From: Bradyrhizobium sp. ISRA430
GTDB lineage: Bacteria > Pseudomonadota > Alphaproteobacteria > Rhizobiales > Xanthobacteraceae
DNA length: 64,000 nucleotides
Reading direction: 5' to 3'
Assembly (NCBI RefSeq): GCF_029909975.1
Contig: NZ_CP094516.1
Location: 558,001-622,000, forward strand
Shown here: positions 38,023 through 47,505 of the stretch, one piece after another
How positions within the stretch are numbered: the stretch's first letter is position 1
Layout of the letters: each line of letters opens with the position of its first letter
Made by a program: the position numbers and the translations under genes
Notes under the pieces: model-generated
What the model was told of the DNA's origin: nothing
What the model saw: the letters and a program-made list of their open reading frames with translations, nothing else
Databases searched by the model: none

Positions 38023-40791
38023 CTAATTCTTGCCGGCACTCTTCTTGGCCGGAGCCTTGTTGGCAGATAATTTGGCGGCGCTGGCTGCCTTGGTCGCCGA
38101 CGTCTTGGCCGTCGAGGACACGGCAGCGCGCGCCTTGCTGGTGGATTCGGATTTGGTTTTGGCCGCAGCTTTTTTCGCGGCCGGTTTCTTGGTCTTCGGC
38201 GCGGCTTCCTCGCCATCGGCGCCCTTGGCAGCCTTGGTCGCCTTCTTGGTCTCCTTGGTGGCCTTCTTCGCCTTGGTCTTGCCGCCACCCTTGGCTGCGC
38301 GCTCGTCGATCAGCGCGATCGCCTGCGGCAGCGTGATCGCGTCTTTCTCGATCTCGCTCGGGATCGTGGCGTTGACGCCACCGGCGGTGACGTAGGGGCC
38401 ATAACGGCCGCTCTTCACGGTGACCGTGCCCAGCGTCGGGTGATCGCCGATCGCCTTACCGGGATCGGCGCCGAAGCGGCGGCTCGGACCCTTGGCGGCC
38501 TTTTCGGCAATCAGCGTGACCGCGCGATTAAGGCCGATGTCGAACACCTCGTCGCCGGCCTCTAGGCTGGCGTAGGTCTTCTCGTGCTTCACGAACGGCC
38601 CGAAGCGGCCGAGACCTGCGGTGATCGGTTGACCGGTTTCCGGATGCTTGCCGATCTCGCGCGGCAGCGACAGCAGCTTGAGCGCGAGCTCGAGGTCGAC
38701 GTCGCCGGGCGAGGTGCCCTTCGGGATGCCTGCGCGCTTCGGCTTCTCGCCTTCGGCATAGTCCTTCTGCTCGCCGAGCTGGATATAGGGTCCGAAACGG
38801 CCGGCCTTGACCGAGACGTCGAAGCCTGTGTCGGGATCCTGGCCGAGCGAACGGTCGGCGCTCGCCTCGCTGTCGGCGGCGAGCTGACGGGTGTAGCGGC
38901 ACTCCGGATAGTTCGAGCAGCCGACGAAGGCGCCGAACTTGCCGGCCTTCAGGTTAAGCCGGCCACTGCCGCAGCTCGGGCACTGCCTGACATCGCCGCC
39001 ATCCGCTCGAGGCGGATAGATGTGCGGCCCCAGCATCTCGTCGAGCACGTCGAGCACTTGCGCCACGCGCAGGTCCTTGATGTCGTCGACGGCGCCGATG
39101 AAGTCGCGCCAGAAATCCTTCAGCACCTGCTGCCAGGAGATTTCGTTGTTGGAGATGCGGTCGAGCTGTTCCTCGAGATCGGCCGTGAAATCGTATTCGA
39201 CATAGCGGCTGAAGAAGCTCTCCAGGAACGCGACCACGACGCGGCCCTTGTCCTCGCCGTGCAGGCGCTTCTTCTCGAGCTTGACGTAGCCGCGGTCCTT
39301 CAGGACCTGGAGGATCGAAGCATAGGTCGAGGGCCGGCCGATGCCGAGCTCCTCCATGCGCTTGACGAGCGAGGCCTCGGAGAAGCGCGGCGGCGGCTCG
39401 GTGAAGTGCTGGGTGACGGCGAGCGACTGCCGCTTCAACGCTTCGCCCGCGCTCATGCCCGGCAGGCGGCGGGAGTCCTCGTCCTCCTCGTCGTCGCGGC
39501 CTTCCTGATAAAGTGCGAGGAAGCCGTCGAACTTGACGACCTGGCCGGTGGCGCGAAGCTCCAGCGTGCGACCGCCGGCCTTCGCCGTGATGTCAACGGT
39601 GGTGCGCTCGAGCTCGGCCGCTTCCATCTGGCTCGCAATGGTGCGCTTCCAGATCAGCTCGTAGAGCTTGGCCTGATCGGCATCGAGCTTGCGGGCCATA
39701 GCGGCCGGGCGGCGGGAGAGGTCGGTCGGGCGGATCGCCTCATGTGCTTCCTGCGCATTCTTGGCCTTGGCCTGGTACTGGCGGGGCGCGTCCGGCACGT
39801 AGGCGTTGCCGTAGTCCTCGCCGATCACCTTGCGCGCCTGAGTGATCGCTTCGGTCGCGATCTGCACGCCGTCGGTACGCATATAAGTAATGAGTCCGGT
39901 GGTCTCGCCGCCGATGTCGATGCCCTCGTAGAGCCGCTGCGCGATGCGCATCGTGTGCGCCGGTGCGAAGCCGTATTTGCGGCTGGCTTCCTGCTGCAGG
40001 GTCGAGGTGGTGAATGGGGCCTGCGGATTGCGCCGGGCCGGCTTGGCGTCGACCGCAGTGACCGCGTAGCTAGCGAGTTCCAGCGCCTTCTTGAAGTCTT
40101 CGGCTTCGGCACCGGTTCCGATGTCGAGCCGCTGGATCTTCCTGCCGTCGGCGCCGACCAGGCGCGCCTCGAAGGCTTCGCCGCGCGGCGTGAGCAACGT
40201 TGCGATCAGCGACCAGTATTCGCGGGGCACGAATTTCTCGATCTCGAGCTCGCGGTCGCAGACGAGCCGCAGCGCCACTGACTGCACGCGGCCGGCCGAG
40301 CGGGCGCCCGGCAGCTTCCGCCACAGCACGGGGGAGAGGGTGAAGCCAACCAGATAGTCCAGCGCGCGGCGCGCCATATAGGCGTCGACCAGCGCGCCGT
40401 CGATCTGGCGCGGGTGCTTCATCGCTTCCGAGATCGCCTGCTTGGTGATGGCGTTGAACACGACGCGCTCGATCTTCTGATCCTTCAGCGCGCGCTTCTC
40501 TTTCAAGACCTCCAGCACGTGCCAGGAGATCGCCTCACCCTCGCGATCAGGGTCGGTGGCCAGAATCAGGCGCTCTGCGCCCTTCAGGGACTTGGCAATG
40601 TCGTTGAGCCGGCCGGCCGCCTTGGGGTCGACCTCCCAGATCATCTTGAAATTCTCGTCCGGATCGACGGAACCGTTCTTGGCCGGGAGATCGCGGACGT
40701 GACCGAATGAGGCCAGAACCTCGTAGGACGAGCCCAAATATTTGTTGATCGTCTTGGCTTTCGCCGGCGACTCCACGATGACGATATTCAT
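38023..40791 (-). CDS. topA: DNA topoisomerase I
   Basis: A 922-residue type IA topoisomerase that relaxes negative supercoils. It starts MNIVIVESPAKAKTI (TOPRIM domain), has the nucleophile Tyr in GLITYMRTDG (about residue 303), one C4 zinc finger (CPSCGS...CSNYPEC), and three GRFGPY/GRYGPY-type C-terminal repeats, ending in a Lys/Ala-rich tail of about 90 residues that is common in alphaproteobacteria and probably binds DNA. The open frame to 41034 is not homologous. It is divergent from the small gene at 40998. Confidence 0.96.
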   Translation of the reverse strand: MNIVIVESPAKAKTINKYLGSSYEVLASFGHVRDLPAKNGSVDPDENFKMIWEVDPKAAGRLNDIAKSLKGAERLILATDPDREGEAISWHVLEVLKEKRALKDQKIERVVFNAITKQAISEAMKHPRQIDGALVDAYMARRALDYLVGFTLSPVLWRKLPGARSAGRVQSVALRLVCDRELEIEKFVPREYWSLIATLLTPRGEAFEARLVGADGRKIQRLDIGTGAEAEDFKKALELASYAVTAVDAKPARRNPQAPFTTSTLQQEASRKYGFAPAHTMRIAQRLYEGIDIGGETTGLITYMRTDGVQIATEAITQARKVIGEDYGNAYVPDAPRQYQAKAKNAQEAHEAIRPTDLSRRPAAMARKLDADQAKLYELIWKRTIASQMEAAELERTTVDITAKAGGRTLELRATGQVVKFDGFLALYQEGRDDEEDEDSRRLPGMSAGEALKRQSLAVTQHFTEPPPRFSEASLVKRMEELGIGRPSTYASILQVLKDRGYVKLEKKRLHGEDKGRVVVAFLESFFSRYVEYDFTADLEEQLDRISNNEISWQQVLKDFWRDFIGAVDDIKDLRVAQVLDVLDEMLGPHIYPPRADGGDVRQCPSCGSGRLNLKAGKFGAFVGCSNYPECRYTRQLAADSEASADRSLGQDPDTGFDVSVKAGRFGPYIQLGEQKDYAEGEKPKRAGIPKGTSPGDVDLELALKLLSLPREIGKHPETGQPITAGLGRFGPFVKHEKTYASLEAGDEVFDIGLNRAVTLIAEKAAKGPSRRFGADPGKAIGDHPTLGTVTVKSGRYGPYVTAGGVNATIPSEIEKDAITLPQAIALIDERAAKGGGKTKAKKATKETKKATKAAKGADGEEAAPKTKKPAAKKAAAKTKSESTSKARAAVSSTAKTSATKAASAAKLSANKAPAKKSAGKN

Positions 40792-40997
40792 GTAGTTCCA
40801 GTAACTTGCGGGAAAATCTTGGGCCGAATTCGAAAGGACTCGCATCGGCCGTTTCGACCCGAACATGGGTGGTGAGGCCCCCGGTGTCAAATCGAGGGGT
40901 GTTGAAAGCCCTTGAAACGAGAAAAATTTCATATCCCGAAAGTTGTAAAATACCACCTTGGAGTTGCGGTTCTTATCGGCGTAAAGTTTCCGTGGGC

Positions 40998-41258
40998 ATG
41001 GATTCGGGGTGGGGTCTGGTGGCGAAGCCAGCAAGGAAACGGGCGCGCGCGGCTTCAGGCGCGCACAGGCGCTCGCGCAGCGAGGAACCGGGCGAGGGTG
41101 GAGCGGATGAGGCGGTTGCCTTCATCGCCGAGCAGGTGGCGGCGCTGCGCAAGCTCGCCGATCGCCACAAGCTCGATGTGCTGCGTCATCTTCTGGGCAT
41201 GACGCAGCTCGAAGCCGACGAGCATCTGAGACTGCGGACCAAGCGCAAGCTGTCGTGA
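40998..41258 (+). CDS. Small hypothetical protein, 86 residues
   Basis: The N-terminal half is basic and low-complexity (KPARKRARAASG...); the C-terminal half is a probable helical pair, EQVAALRKLADRHKLDVLRH followed by LGMTQLEADEHLRLRTKRK. There is no signal peptide or membrane segment. It starts 206 bases from divergent topA. I do not recognise a family, but the well-formed C-terminal half argues for a real gene. Confidence 0.6.
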   Translation: MDSGWGLVAKPARKRARAASGAHRRSRSEEPGEGGADEAVAFIAEQVAALRKLADRHKLDVLRHLLGMTQLEADEHLRLRTKRKLS

Positions 41259-41301
41259 GGCGGCGGCGCTTTTGAGGCGGCCAATGACGTCTCCCCAATC
41301 T

Positions 41302-41381
41302 CGTCATTGCGAGCGCAACGAAGCAATCCAGAGTCTTTCCGCGGTGACGGTCTGGATTGCTTCGCTGCGCTCGCAATGACG
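41302..41381. repeat. Palindromic intergenic repeat, family 1 (copy c)
   Basis: Starts CGTCATTGCGAGCGCAACG and ends CGCTGCGCTCGCAATGACG, with inner GAAGCAATCCAGA and TCTGGATTGCTTC arms, like copies at 19493 and 23841. It separates the 86-residue gene from the broken DUF5939 gene. Confidence 0.9.
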
Positions 41382-41443
41382 GAGCAAGATGCGACAGCGT
41401 CATTCTCCAACTCGCATCAGCGTCCTTCGCGCTTACGTGTCCG

Positions 41444-42020
41444 TCACGCGATAGACGCACGCATTTCCGTGGTCGAGCCCGGAGGCAGGAACGAAATACC
41501 GCGAACGAGGCTGCGCAAAACGTCAAGCAAGCGGATCGGCTGACCAGGCAAGCGCGCGTCGGCGAGAAAGCGGGCCTTCCAGTGGAAATCTTCGACCGAA
41601 AGCTGCTCGAGATCGTGGAAGGGAAGTCTGCGAAGCTGCGGCGACACCGTGAAGGTCACTTCGATGAAGTCATCGAGGTCGGTGTCGCCGCTGACATCGC
41701 ACAGACCGCAGACGTAGTGGGTTTTCAGGGTTCGCAAGGCGCCGAAGCTGTCGAGCACCATGCCTGATTGGGGACAGACGACGTCCCAGCTCATGTCGAA
41801 CAGACCGCTGCGCGTGGCATGGAGAAACAGGTCGATGCTCTCTTGCTTCGCTGATGGCGCGGTCGCGTGCAAAGCTAAGCGGATTGACGCGATAAAGAGC
41901 GAGGTCGTCGCCACCCCGGATCAAGCTTTCGAATTTGGAGATGACGCGCGGGCTCCACGAGCGCGCCTGCTCGATCTCGGTCATCCTGCTTTCAAGGAGC
42001 CTCTCTTGAACGTGATGCAT
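41444..42020 (-). pseudogene. Degraded DUF5939 (adenylate/guanylate cyclase N-terminal) gene
   Basis: Two overlapping minus-strand frames read as one family. The upstream frame gives ...DDLALYRVNPLSFARDRAISE and the downstream frame continues ESIDLFLHATRSGLFDMSWDV, then VVCPQSG, THYVCGLCDV and DDFIEVTFTVSPQLRRLPFHD. This is the pattern of the DUF5939 domain that precedes class III cyclase domains. A one-base shift near 41855 separates the halves, and the frame ends at 41444 with no cyclase catalytic domain. It is therefore a truncated, frameshifted remnant, unless a very short cyclase-less form is used. Confidence 0.65.
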
Positions 42021-42139
42021 TTTCCCACCCAGGTCATCGACGAGGTTGAACGGGACTTCACGCGTCAGCGAGGAGTAGAAGACAATAGCATAAAACCCGA
42101 GGGACAAATGCATGCCCGGGTCCGAGCCCGGGGCAGGAA

Positions 42140-42607
42140 CTAACCTGCGCTCCGGCTCCGCCGCGGCCTTGGCTTCAGCGTGGTGTCGGCAGGGCTGAGC
42201 ACCCGGCCATCCTCCGCGCGCAGCTCGAGCTTCCGGACTGGGCGGCCCTTGTCGCGATCGACCAGTATGGTCGCGATCTCTTCAGGGCGGTCGTCGAACT
42301 CCTCGCTCCATTGCCGCAGCGCCACCAGGATCGGGAAGACGCCGCGGCCCTTCGCCGTCAGCACATATTCAGAATAGGCGCTGCCGTCGGAGGCGGGGGC
42401 GGTTGCCAGGATGCCGTGGTCGACCAGCGCGCGCAGCCGCACGGCTAAAATGTTCTTGGCCATCCCGAGCTTGCTCTGAAACTCGCCGAAGCGGCGCACG
42501 CCGAACAACGCCTCGCGGATGATCAGGAGCGACCACCAGTCGCCGATCGCTTCCAGCGATCGTGCGATTGGGCAGGCATCGCCTGCAAAGCTCGTTCGTT
42601 TCACCAT
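42140..42607 (-). CDS. HxlR family transcriptional regulator
   Basis: A 155-residue winged-helix regulator. The HxlR pattern is complete: CPIARSLEAIGDWWSLLIIRE (with the conserved N-terminal Cys, residue 12), FGEFQSKLGMAKNILAVRLRALVDHGIL and the wing SEYVLTAKGRGVFPILVALRQW. It is divergent from an SDR oxidoreductase with a long inverted repeat between them, so it probably represses that gene in response to an electrophile or redox signal. Confidence 0.92.
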   Translation of the reverse strand: MVKRTSFAGDACPIARSLEAIGDWWSLLIIREALFGVRRFGEFQSKLGMAKNILAVRLRALVDHGILATAPASDGSAYSEYVLTAKGRGVFPILVALRQWSEEFDDRPEEIATILVDRDKGRPVRKLELRAEDGRVLSPADTTLKPRPRRSRSAG

Positions 42608-42657
42608 TGTCTTGGTCCCGTCGCGTCTGCCGGTCCCGGCAGCGATCACGCGCTTGT

Positions 42658-42716
42658 GTGGTTGCATTATAAAACCACCTGCCCTAGATCGCAAATTAGT
42701 TTCATTATGCAACCAC
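42658..42716. promoter_or_regulatory. Inverted-repeat operator between HxlR and SDR genes
   Basis: GTGGTTGCATTAT (42658-42670) and CATTATGCAACCAC (42703-42716) are inverted repeats with one mismatch, 32 bases apart, within the 120-base divergent promoter. AAAACCAC at 42671-42678 gives an additional half-site. Likely HxlR binding sites. Confidence 0.7.
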
Positions 42717-42727
42717 TGGAGGCGAGC

Positions 42728-43501
42728 GTGAGGCTGAAGAACAAGACGGCATTCATCACCGGCGGCAACAGCGGCATCGGACTTGCGACGGCAAAACTGT
42801 TCGTGGCCGAGGGCGCCAGGGTGACGATCACCGGGCGCAACAAGGAGACGCTGGCGGCTGCCGCAAACGAGCTCGGCCCGAACGCGCTCGCCGTCGTTGC
42901 CGATGCTACTGACATCGCCGCGACCGAAGCCGCGATCAAGCAGGGCGCCGAAAAGTTCGGCAAGTTCGACATTGTGTTCGCCAATGCCGGGATCGCCGGC
43001 GGGACGCCGCTCGGCTCGGCGACGCGCGAGATCTTCGAGAAGGTCATCAGCATCAACCTGACCGGCGTGTTCTTCACCGTTCAGTCGGCATTGCCCTACC
43101 TCAATGACAACGCCTCGATCATTCTCAACGGCTCGGTGATCTCCGTGCTCGGCATTCCCGGCTACTCGGCCTATGGAGCCGCGAAGGCCGGCGTGCGGGC
43201 GATGGCGCGGATCATGGCATCGGAGCTGTCGCCGCGTGGCATTCGCGTCAACGTGGTCGCGCCCGGTGCGATCCGTACGCCGATCTGGGGGCCAGCGACT
43301 GCGACACCGGAGGCCGAAAAGGCGTTCGAGAAACGGATCGCGCTGTCGACGCCGCTCGGTCGCATCGGTGAAACGGATCAGGTTTCGAAAACGGTGCTGT
43401 TCCTTGCCTCGGATGATTCCGCGCATGTGCAGGGCCAGGAAATCTTCGTCGACGGCGGCGCCGTTGCCGCTCCGAGCGGCGCGCCGATTTATCGCGGTTG
43501 A
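42728..43501 (+). CDS. Short-chain dehydrogenase/reductase
   Basis: A 257-residue classical SDR. The NAD(P) glycine motif TGGNSGIG (residues 10-17), NAG motif (FANAGIAGG), catalytic Ser in NGSVIS and YxxxK in YSAYGAAKAG are present. It probably reduces a small carbonyl compound. The start is GTG 42728 because GGAGG lies five bases before it; an in-frame ATG at 42707 falls inside the operator. Divergent HxlR regulator. Confidence 0.92.
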   Translation: MRLKNKTAFITGGNSGIGLATAKLFVAEGARVTITGRNKETLAAAANELGPNALAVVADATDIAATEAAIKQGAEKFGKFDIVFANAGIAGGTPLGSATREIFEKVISINLTGVFFTVQSALPYLNDNASIILNGSVISVLGIPGYSAYGAAKAGVRAMARIMASELSPRGIRVNVVAPGAIRTPIWGPATATPEAEKAFEKRIALSTPLGRIGETDQVSKTVLFLASDDSAHVQGQEIFVDGGAVAAPSGAPIYRG

Positions 43502-43529
43502 TCGTCTCAAGCTAAAATTGAAATGGCTC

Positions 43530-43552
43530 GGCGCAACGCGTTCGGTTGCGCC
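43530..43552 (+). terminator. Hairpin after the SDR gene
   Basis: GGCGCAAC and GTTGCGCC (the latter within GGTTGCGCC) form an 8-base stem 28 bases past the SDR stop. There is no T-run, so termination is uncertain. Confidence 0.4.
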
Positions 43553-43675
43553 GGCCTGCTTCCGCGTCTGCGGCGTGTATTTGCTGAACCTTCCGTGATG
43601 CGTTGAACCTTCGCGCAAGCTGCACAGACATTTTTACGGGCAGGGGGTCATGAGGCCCATTTGAGGGAGCCCATT

Positions 43676-43858
43676 ATGCCAAAAGCAGCTCGCATTTTTT
43701 CTGCGATTTCAGCACCACGCATTTACACTGAAAAATCCGCCATTCCGGCGAAGCGCTCCGATACCTCCGAACTGGTGGCGATCGCCATCTTCTCCGGCAT
43801 CGGCCTGTTCGTCTCGCTGATCGCCGTTATCCTCGGCATGCAGGGAGTTTGGTTTTAG
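43676..43858 (+). CDS. Small membrane protein, 60 residues
   Basis: A short protein with a basic N-terminal part (MPKAARIFSAISAPR), a linker and one membrane helix (LVAIAIFSGIGLFVSLIAVI, about 33-52) ending MQGVWF. Start chosen after GAGGGAG. Similar single-pass small proteins are common hypotheticals in Bradyrhizobium. Function unknown. Confidence 0.6.
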   Translation: MPKAARIFSAISAPRIYTEKSAIPAKRSDTSELVAIAIFSGIGLFVSLIAVILGMQGVWF

Positions 43859-43880
43859 CTTTGCCGAGCGCGCCGGCCGA

Positions 43881-43912
43881 TCAGCCGCCGCGGGAATTTT
43901 GGCGGCGGCTGA
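43881..43912. terminator. Hairpin between converging genes
   Basis: TCAGCCGCCG and CGGCGGCTGA (with one more C-G pair) form a long stem between the stop of the 60-residue gene and the stop of azoR. It may terminate both, though neither side has a long T-run. Confidence 0.5.
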
Positions 43913-43928
43913 TGATGTCGGCGTGGCC

Positions 43929-44537
43929 TCAGGCCGCGCGCAGGCTGGTCGCCGCCTGGAGGGCGCCCGCCAGCGCTTTCTCACGATGCTCAGGGCCAAT
44001 CTGGATGCCATCGGCGACGATGAATTCGGGGTTTGTGATGCCGATGAAGGCAAGCACGCCGCGTAAATAGGTCTCAAGGTGCTCCAGCGCCGCAACCGGC
44101 GAGCCCGCGCCGTAATAGCCGCCGCGCGAAATCGCCACGATCACGCGCTTGCCACCCGCGAGCCCTTGGGGTCCCGCCGCGTCGTATTTGAAGGTCCTCC
44201 CCGCTACCAGGATACGGTCGATCCACGCCTTGAGCTGGCTCGGAATCGTGAAGTTGTACATAGGGGCGCCGATCACCACGATATCGGCATCAAGGAACTC
44301 GTTGAGCACGGCCGCGCTGGCTGCGAGGTCGGGACCGAGTTCTGCCGGTGCCGGCGCACCTTGCGCGACCGCGAGGTGCGATCCGGAAAGATGGGCGAGC
44401 GGGGTCTGGGTCAGGTCGCGATAGGCGACCTCGAGCGATGGCGTCGCCTGCCGCAGCCGGTCGACGATGGCGGCGGAAACCTGCCGGCTGACGGAGTGGG
44501 GGCCGAGCACGCTGGAGTCGAGATGGAGGAGTTTCAT
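43929..44537 (-). CDS. azoR: FMN-dependent NADH-azoreductase
   Basis: A 202-residue flavodoxin-fold quinone/azo reductase. It opens [18 protein letters not shown] (phosphate-binding loop of FMN), has [19 protein letters not shown] (about 92-110) and [11 protein letters not shown] (about 139-149), as in AzoR. It reduces quinones and azo compounds by two electrons at the expense of NADH. It is divergent from a second HxlR gene, echoing the YodB/AzoR1 arrangement of Bacillus. Confidence 0.92.
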   Translation of the reverse strand: MKLLHLDSSVLGPHSVSRQVSAAIVDRLRQATPSLEVAYRDLTQTPLAHLSGSHLAVAQGAPAPAELGPDLAASAAVLNEFLDADIVVIGAPMYNFTIPSQLKAWIDRILVAGRTFKYDAAGPQGLAGGKRVIVAISRGGYYGAGSPVAALEHLETYLRGVLAFIGITNPEFIVADGIQIGPEHREKALAGALQAATSLRAA

Positions 44538-44540
44538 TAG

Positions 44541-44585
44541 AGTCACCCATGGTATAGATTTGTAACCCGCACTACATGAGTGACT
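44541..44585. promoter_or_regulatory. Inverted-repeat operator between azoR and HxlR genes
   Basis: AGTCACCCATG (44541-44551) and CATGAGTGACT (44575-44585) are inverted repeats with 10 of 11 positions matching, filling the short divergent promoter between azoR and the HxlR gene. Confidence 0.65.
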
Positions 44586-44620
44586 GCCGAAATCCCCGCA
44601 AGAACGCACTTTTTTGAGCC

Positions 44621-45031
44621 ATGGGCACATCTTTGAAACCGACACACACCGCTTTGCCTGCCACGCCGATGCCGGATCCGAACCATGCGGACTGCCGCGG
44701 GGTCGCCTCCGTGCTGTCGCGCGTCGGCGACAAATGGAGTGTGTTCGTCATTATGATGCTCAGTGACGGGCCGAGGCGCTTCAACGAGCTCAAGCGCATG
44801 ATCAACGGCATCTCGCAGCGGATGCTGACTCTGACGCTGCGTGGGCTCGAGCGCGACGGCCTCGTCACGCGCACGATCTTCCCGACCATTCCGCCGCGGG
44901 TGGACTACGAATTGACCGATCTCGGCCGCGGGCTGTCGCAGCCCGTGGAGGCGCTCGGCAAATGGGCGATGGAGCACCTGGCGCAGATCGAGGCGGCGCG
45001 GACGCGCTTCGATCAGCGCAACGATAGCTAG
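44621..45031 (+). CDS. HxlR family transcriptional regulator
   Basis: A 136-residue winged-helix protein. The HxlR core runs from [20 protein letters not shown] (C25 is the conserved N-terminal Cys) through [28 protein letters not shown] to [20 protein letters not shown]. Divergent from azoR, so probably its repressor; the Cys may sense quinones or diamide-like stress as in YodB. Its TAG stop shares the palindrome CTAG with the stop of converging dprA. Confidence 0.92.
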   Translation: MGTSLKPTHTALPATPMPDPNHADCRGVASVLSRVGDKWSVFVIMMLSDGPRRFNELKRMINGISQRMLTLTLRGLERDGLVTRTIFPTIPPRVDYELTDLGRGLSQPVEALGKWAMEHLAQIEAARTRFDQRNDS

Positions 45032-46146
45032 ATCAGCGAGACCAGCCCGCCGCCGTGACGTTCGAGTTTTCCAGCAAGCTCGAGCTCCAGCAGCACCGTG
45101 CGCACGATCGCGGGTGATGCGCCGGACATCCGCACGAGATCGTCGATCGAGATCGGGGTAGGGCCGAGCAGGCCAGAGATCTGATCCCGGTCATGGGCCT
45201 GCGGATCGCTTTCGAACGGCTCGCTGTCGGGCTCGCCGGCCGGATGCATCAGCGGCCGCTCCATGATCGGCTGCACTGCATTGATGACGTCGGCGGCCGC
45301 AGTGACGAGCGTCGCGCCCTGCTTGATCAGATCATTGGTGCCGGCGGCGCGCGGGTCGAGCGGCGAGCCCGGCACCGCGAACACCTCGCGGCCCTGTTCG
45401 GCCGCCATGCGCGCGGTGATCAGCGAGCCCGAACGGTGCGCGGCCTCCACGACGATGACACCGAGCGACGCGCCGGAGATCAACCGGTTTCGGCGTGGGA
45501 AGTCGCGGGCGCGTGGCTCGTGGCCGAGCGGCATCTCGGAAATCGCCGCGCCGTTCTGCGCGATGATGGCGACGAGCAGGTCGCCATGCTCGGGCGGATA
45601 GATGCAGTCGTGGCCGCCGGCCAGCACCGCGACCGTGCCGCTCGCAATGCTCGTGCGGTGCGCGGCCTGGTCGACGCCGCGGGCAAGCCCCGAGATGATC
45701 ACGAAGCCGGCGTCGCCGAGCTCGCGGGCGAGCTGGCCGGCAAACTTCAGTCCCGCGCCGGAGGCGTTGCGCGAGCCGACGATCGCGATCATCGGTCGCA
45801 TCAAGCTTGCGCGATCGCCTCGTACGGCCAGTAGCGGCGGTGCATCGTCGAGCGTCGCCAAGCGTGCCGGATAGCCGTCCTCGCCGGGCGCGAGCCAGGC
45901 GATGCCGCGCCTTCGGCTCGCGGCAAGCTCGGCCTCCGCCTCATCCGCACTACAGATGCGTCCCGATCGCGCCGCGCCGCCGCGGCGCGCCAGATCGGGC
46001 AGCCGCTGCAGCGCGGCTCGCGCGGTGCCGAAATGATCGACCAGCGAACGGAAGGTGCGCGGGCCGACATTGTCGGACCGGATCAGCCTCAGTCGGTCGA
46101 TCCTGTCGGCCTCGGTCAGGTCCACGTTGGAATTGATCGCGTCCAC
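45028..46146 (-). CDS. dprA: DNA-processing protein DprA
   Basis: A 372-residue DprA/Smf protein that loads RecA on incoming single-stranded DNA. It has an N-terminal helical domain, a Rossmann core with GSRNASGAG and [17 protein letters not shown], and a C-terminal winged-helix domain (about 305-370). The start is GTG 46146 because AAGGAGA lies just before it; an ATG at 46170 has no such site. Part of the minus-strand pyrB-to-rpmG series. Confidence 0.93.
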   Translation of the reverse strand: MDAINSNVDLTEADRIDRLRLIRSDNVGPRTFRSLVDHFGTARAALQRLPDLARRGGAARSGRICSADEAEAELAASRRRGIAWLAPGEDGYPARLATLDDAPPLLAVRGDRASLMRPMIAIVGSRNASGAGLKFAGQLARELGDAGFVIISGLARGVDQAAHRTSIASGTVAVLAGGHDCIYPPEHGDLLVAIIAQNGAAISEMPLGHEPRARDFPRRNRLISGASLGVIVVEAAHRSGSLITARMAAEQGREVFAVPGSPLDPRAAGTNDLIKQGATLVTAAADVINAVQPIMERPLMHPAGEPDSEPFESDPQAHDRDQISGLLGPTPISIDDLVRMSGASPAIVRTVLLELELAGKLERHGGGLVSLI

Positions 46147-46260
46147 GGCGTCTCCTTGCGGGCAGAGCATGGAACAACCTGAGGGCGTGAGCAACAGGGG
46201 CTTAAGCTTGCGCCGCCTCGGCGCGATGCTAAAAGCGATCCCAATAAGAAGGATTTCCCC

Positions 46261-47505
46261 ATGATTTCACTCGCCGACCTCCAGCGCCGCATCGAAGCCG
46301 GCGAGTTGTCACCCGGTGCCGCGATCGCGCAATCGCTCGGGGCGATCGAGGCGCGGGAGAGGGATGTCCGGGCCTTCGTCCGCCATGACAAGTCCGCAAG
46401 AGCGCAGACGTCGGGTCCGCTGCGCGGCATCGCGGTCGGCATCAAGGACATCATCGACACGGCCGATTTCCCGACCGAGATGGGCTCACAGATCTATCGC
46501 GGCTGGCAGCCCCGCGGCGACGCGCCGGTCGTGATGATGCTCAAGCGCGCGGGCGCCACCATCATCGGCAAGACCACGACCACGGCATTCGCCTCGCGCG
46601 ACCCGACGCCGACGCTCAATCCGCACAATGCCGGCCACTCGCCGGGCGGCTCCTCGTCCGGCTCGGCGGCAGCCGTCGGCGCCGGCATGATTCCGCTCGC
46701 GCTGGGCACCCAGACCGGCGGCTCGGTGATCCGCCCCGCGGCCTATTGCGGGGTTGCCGCGATAAAGCCGTCGTTCCGCATGCTGCCGACGGTCGGCGTC
46801 AAGTGCTATTCCTGGGCGCTCGACACGGTCGGCTTGTTCGGGGCTCGCGCCGAGGATCTTGCACGCGGATTGTTGGCAATGACCGGTCGCACCGAGTTCT
46901 CCGACATTGCCGCCGCCAAATCGCCGCGCATCGGCATCGTCAGGCAGGACTTTGCCGGGCCGGTGGAGCCCGCAGCCGAGCAGGGGCTGCAAGCTGCGAT
47001 CAAGGCTGCCGAGCGCGCCGGCGCCAGCGTCGAGACCGTCGACATGCCGGAGGCGGTGCGTGAGGCCTGGCGCATTCATCCGATCATCCAGGATTTCGAG
47101 GCGCATCGCGCGCTCGCCTGGGAATTTTCCGAGCGTCACGACGAGATCGCGCCGATGCTGCGCGCCAGTCTCGATGCAACGGTCGGCCTGACGCCGAAAC
47201 AATATGACGAGGCGCGCCGGATCGGACGGCGCGGCCGCCGCGAGCTCGGCGAAGTCTTTGAGGGCGTCGACGTGCTCTTGACCTACTCCGCGCCAGGCAC
47301 CGCGCCAGCGAAGGAGCTCGCCACCACGGGTGACCCCCGCTACAACCGGCTCTGGACGCTGATGGGCAATCCTTGCGTCAACGTGCCGGTGCTGAAGGTC
47401 GGAGGCCTGCCGATCGGCGTGCAGGTGATCGCGCGTTTCGGCAACGATCCCGGCGCGCTCGCGGTTGCGCGTTTCCTGGAAGAGGCGCTGGCGAAGTCAA
47501 ACTAG
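46261..47505 (+). CDS. Amidase (amidase signature family)
   Basis: A 414-residue amidase-signature hydrolase. The Ser-cisSer-Lys triad is K62 (VGIKDIID), S131 in [11 protein letters not shown] and S155 in [11 protein letters not shown]. It hydrolyses an amide to acid and ammonia; the substrate is unknown. It is a plus-strand gene inside an otherwise minus-strand housekeeping series, which suggests later insertion. Its 3' end overlaps the converging patatin gene by 9 bases. Confidence 0.9.
   Translation: MISLADLQRRIEAGELSPGAAIAQSLGAIEARERDVRAFVRHDKSARAQTSGPLRGIAVGIKDIIDTADFPTEMGSQIYRGWQPRGDAPVVMMLKRAGATIIGKTTTTAFASRDPTPTLNPHNAGHSPGGSSSGSAAAVGAGMIPLALGTQTGGSVIRPAAYCGVAAIKPSFRMLPTVGVKCYSWALDTVGLFGARAEDLARGLLAMTGRTEFSDIAAAKSPRIGIVRQDFAGPVEPAAEQGLQAAIKAAERAGASVETVDMPEAVREAWRIHPIIQDFEAHRALAWEFSERHDEIAPMLRASLDATVGLTPKQYDEARRIGRRGRRELGEVFEGVDVLLTYSAPGTAPAKELATTGDPRYNRLWTLMGNPCVNVPVLKVGGLPIGVQVIARFGNDPGALAVARFLEEALAKSN

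Noticed and set aside
38584..40281. A 565-residue plus-strand open frame opposite topA
   Set aside because: Shadow of topA; the real gene on the minus strand has full topoisomerase motifs.
42140..43618. A single 492-residue minus-strand frame joining HxlR with upstream sequence
   Set aside because: Only the last 155 residues are HxlR; the rest is antisense to the SDR gene.
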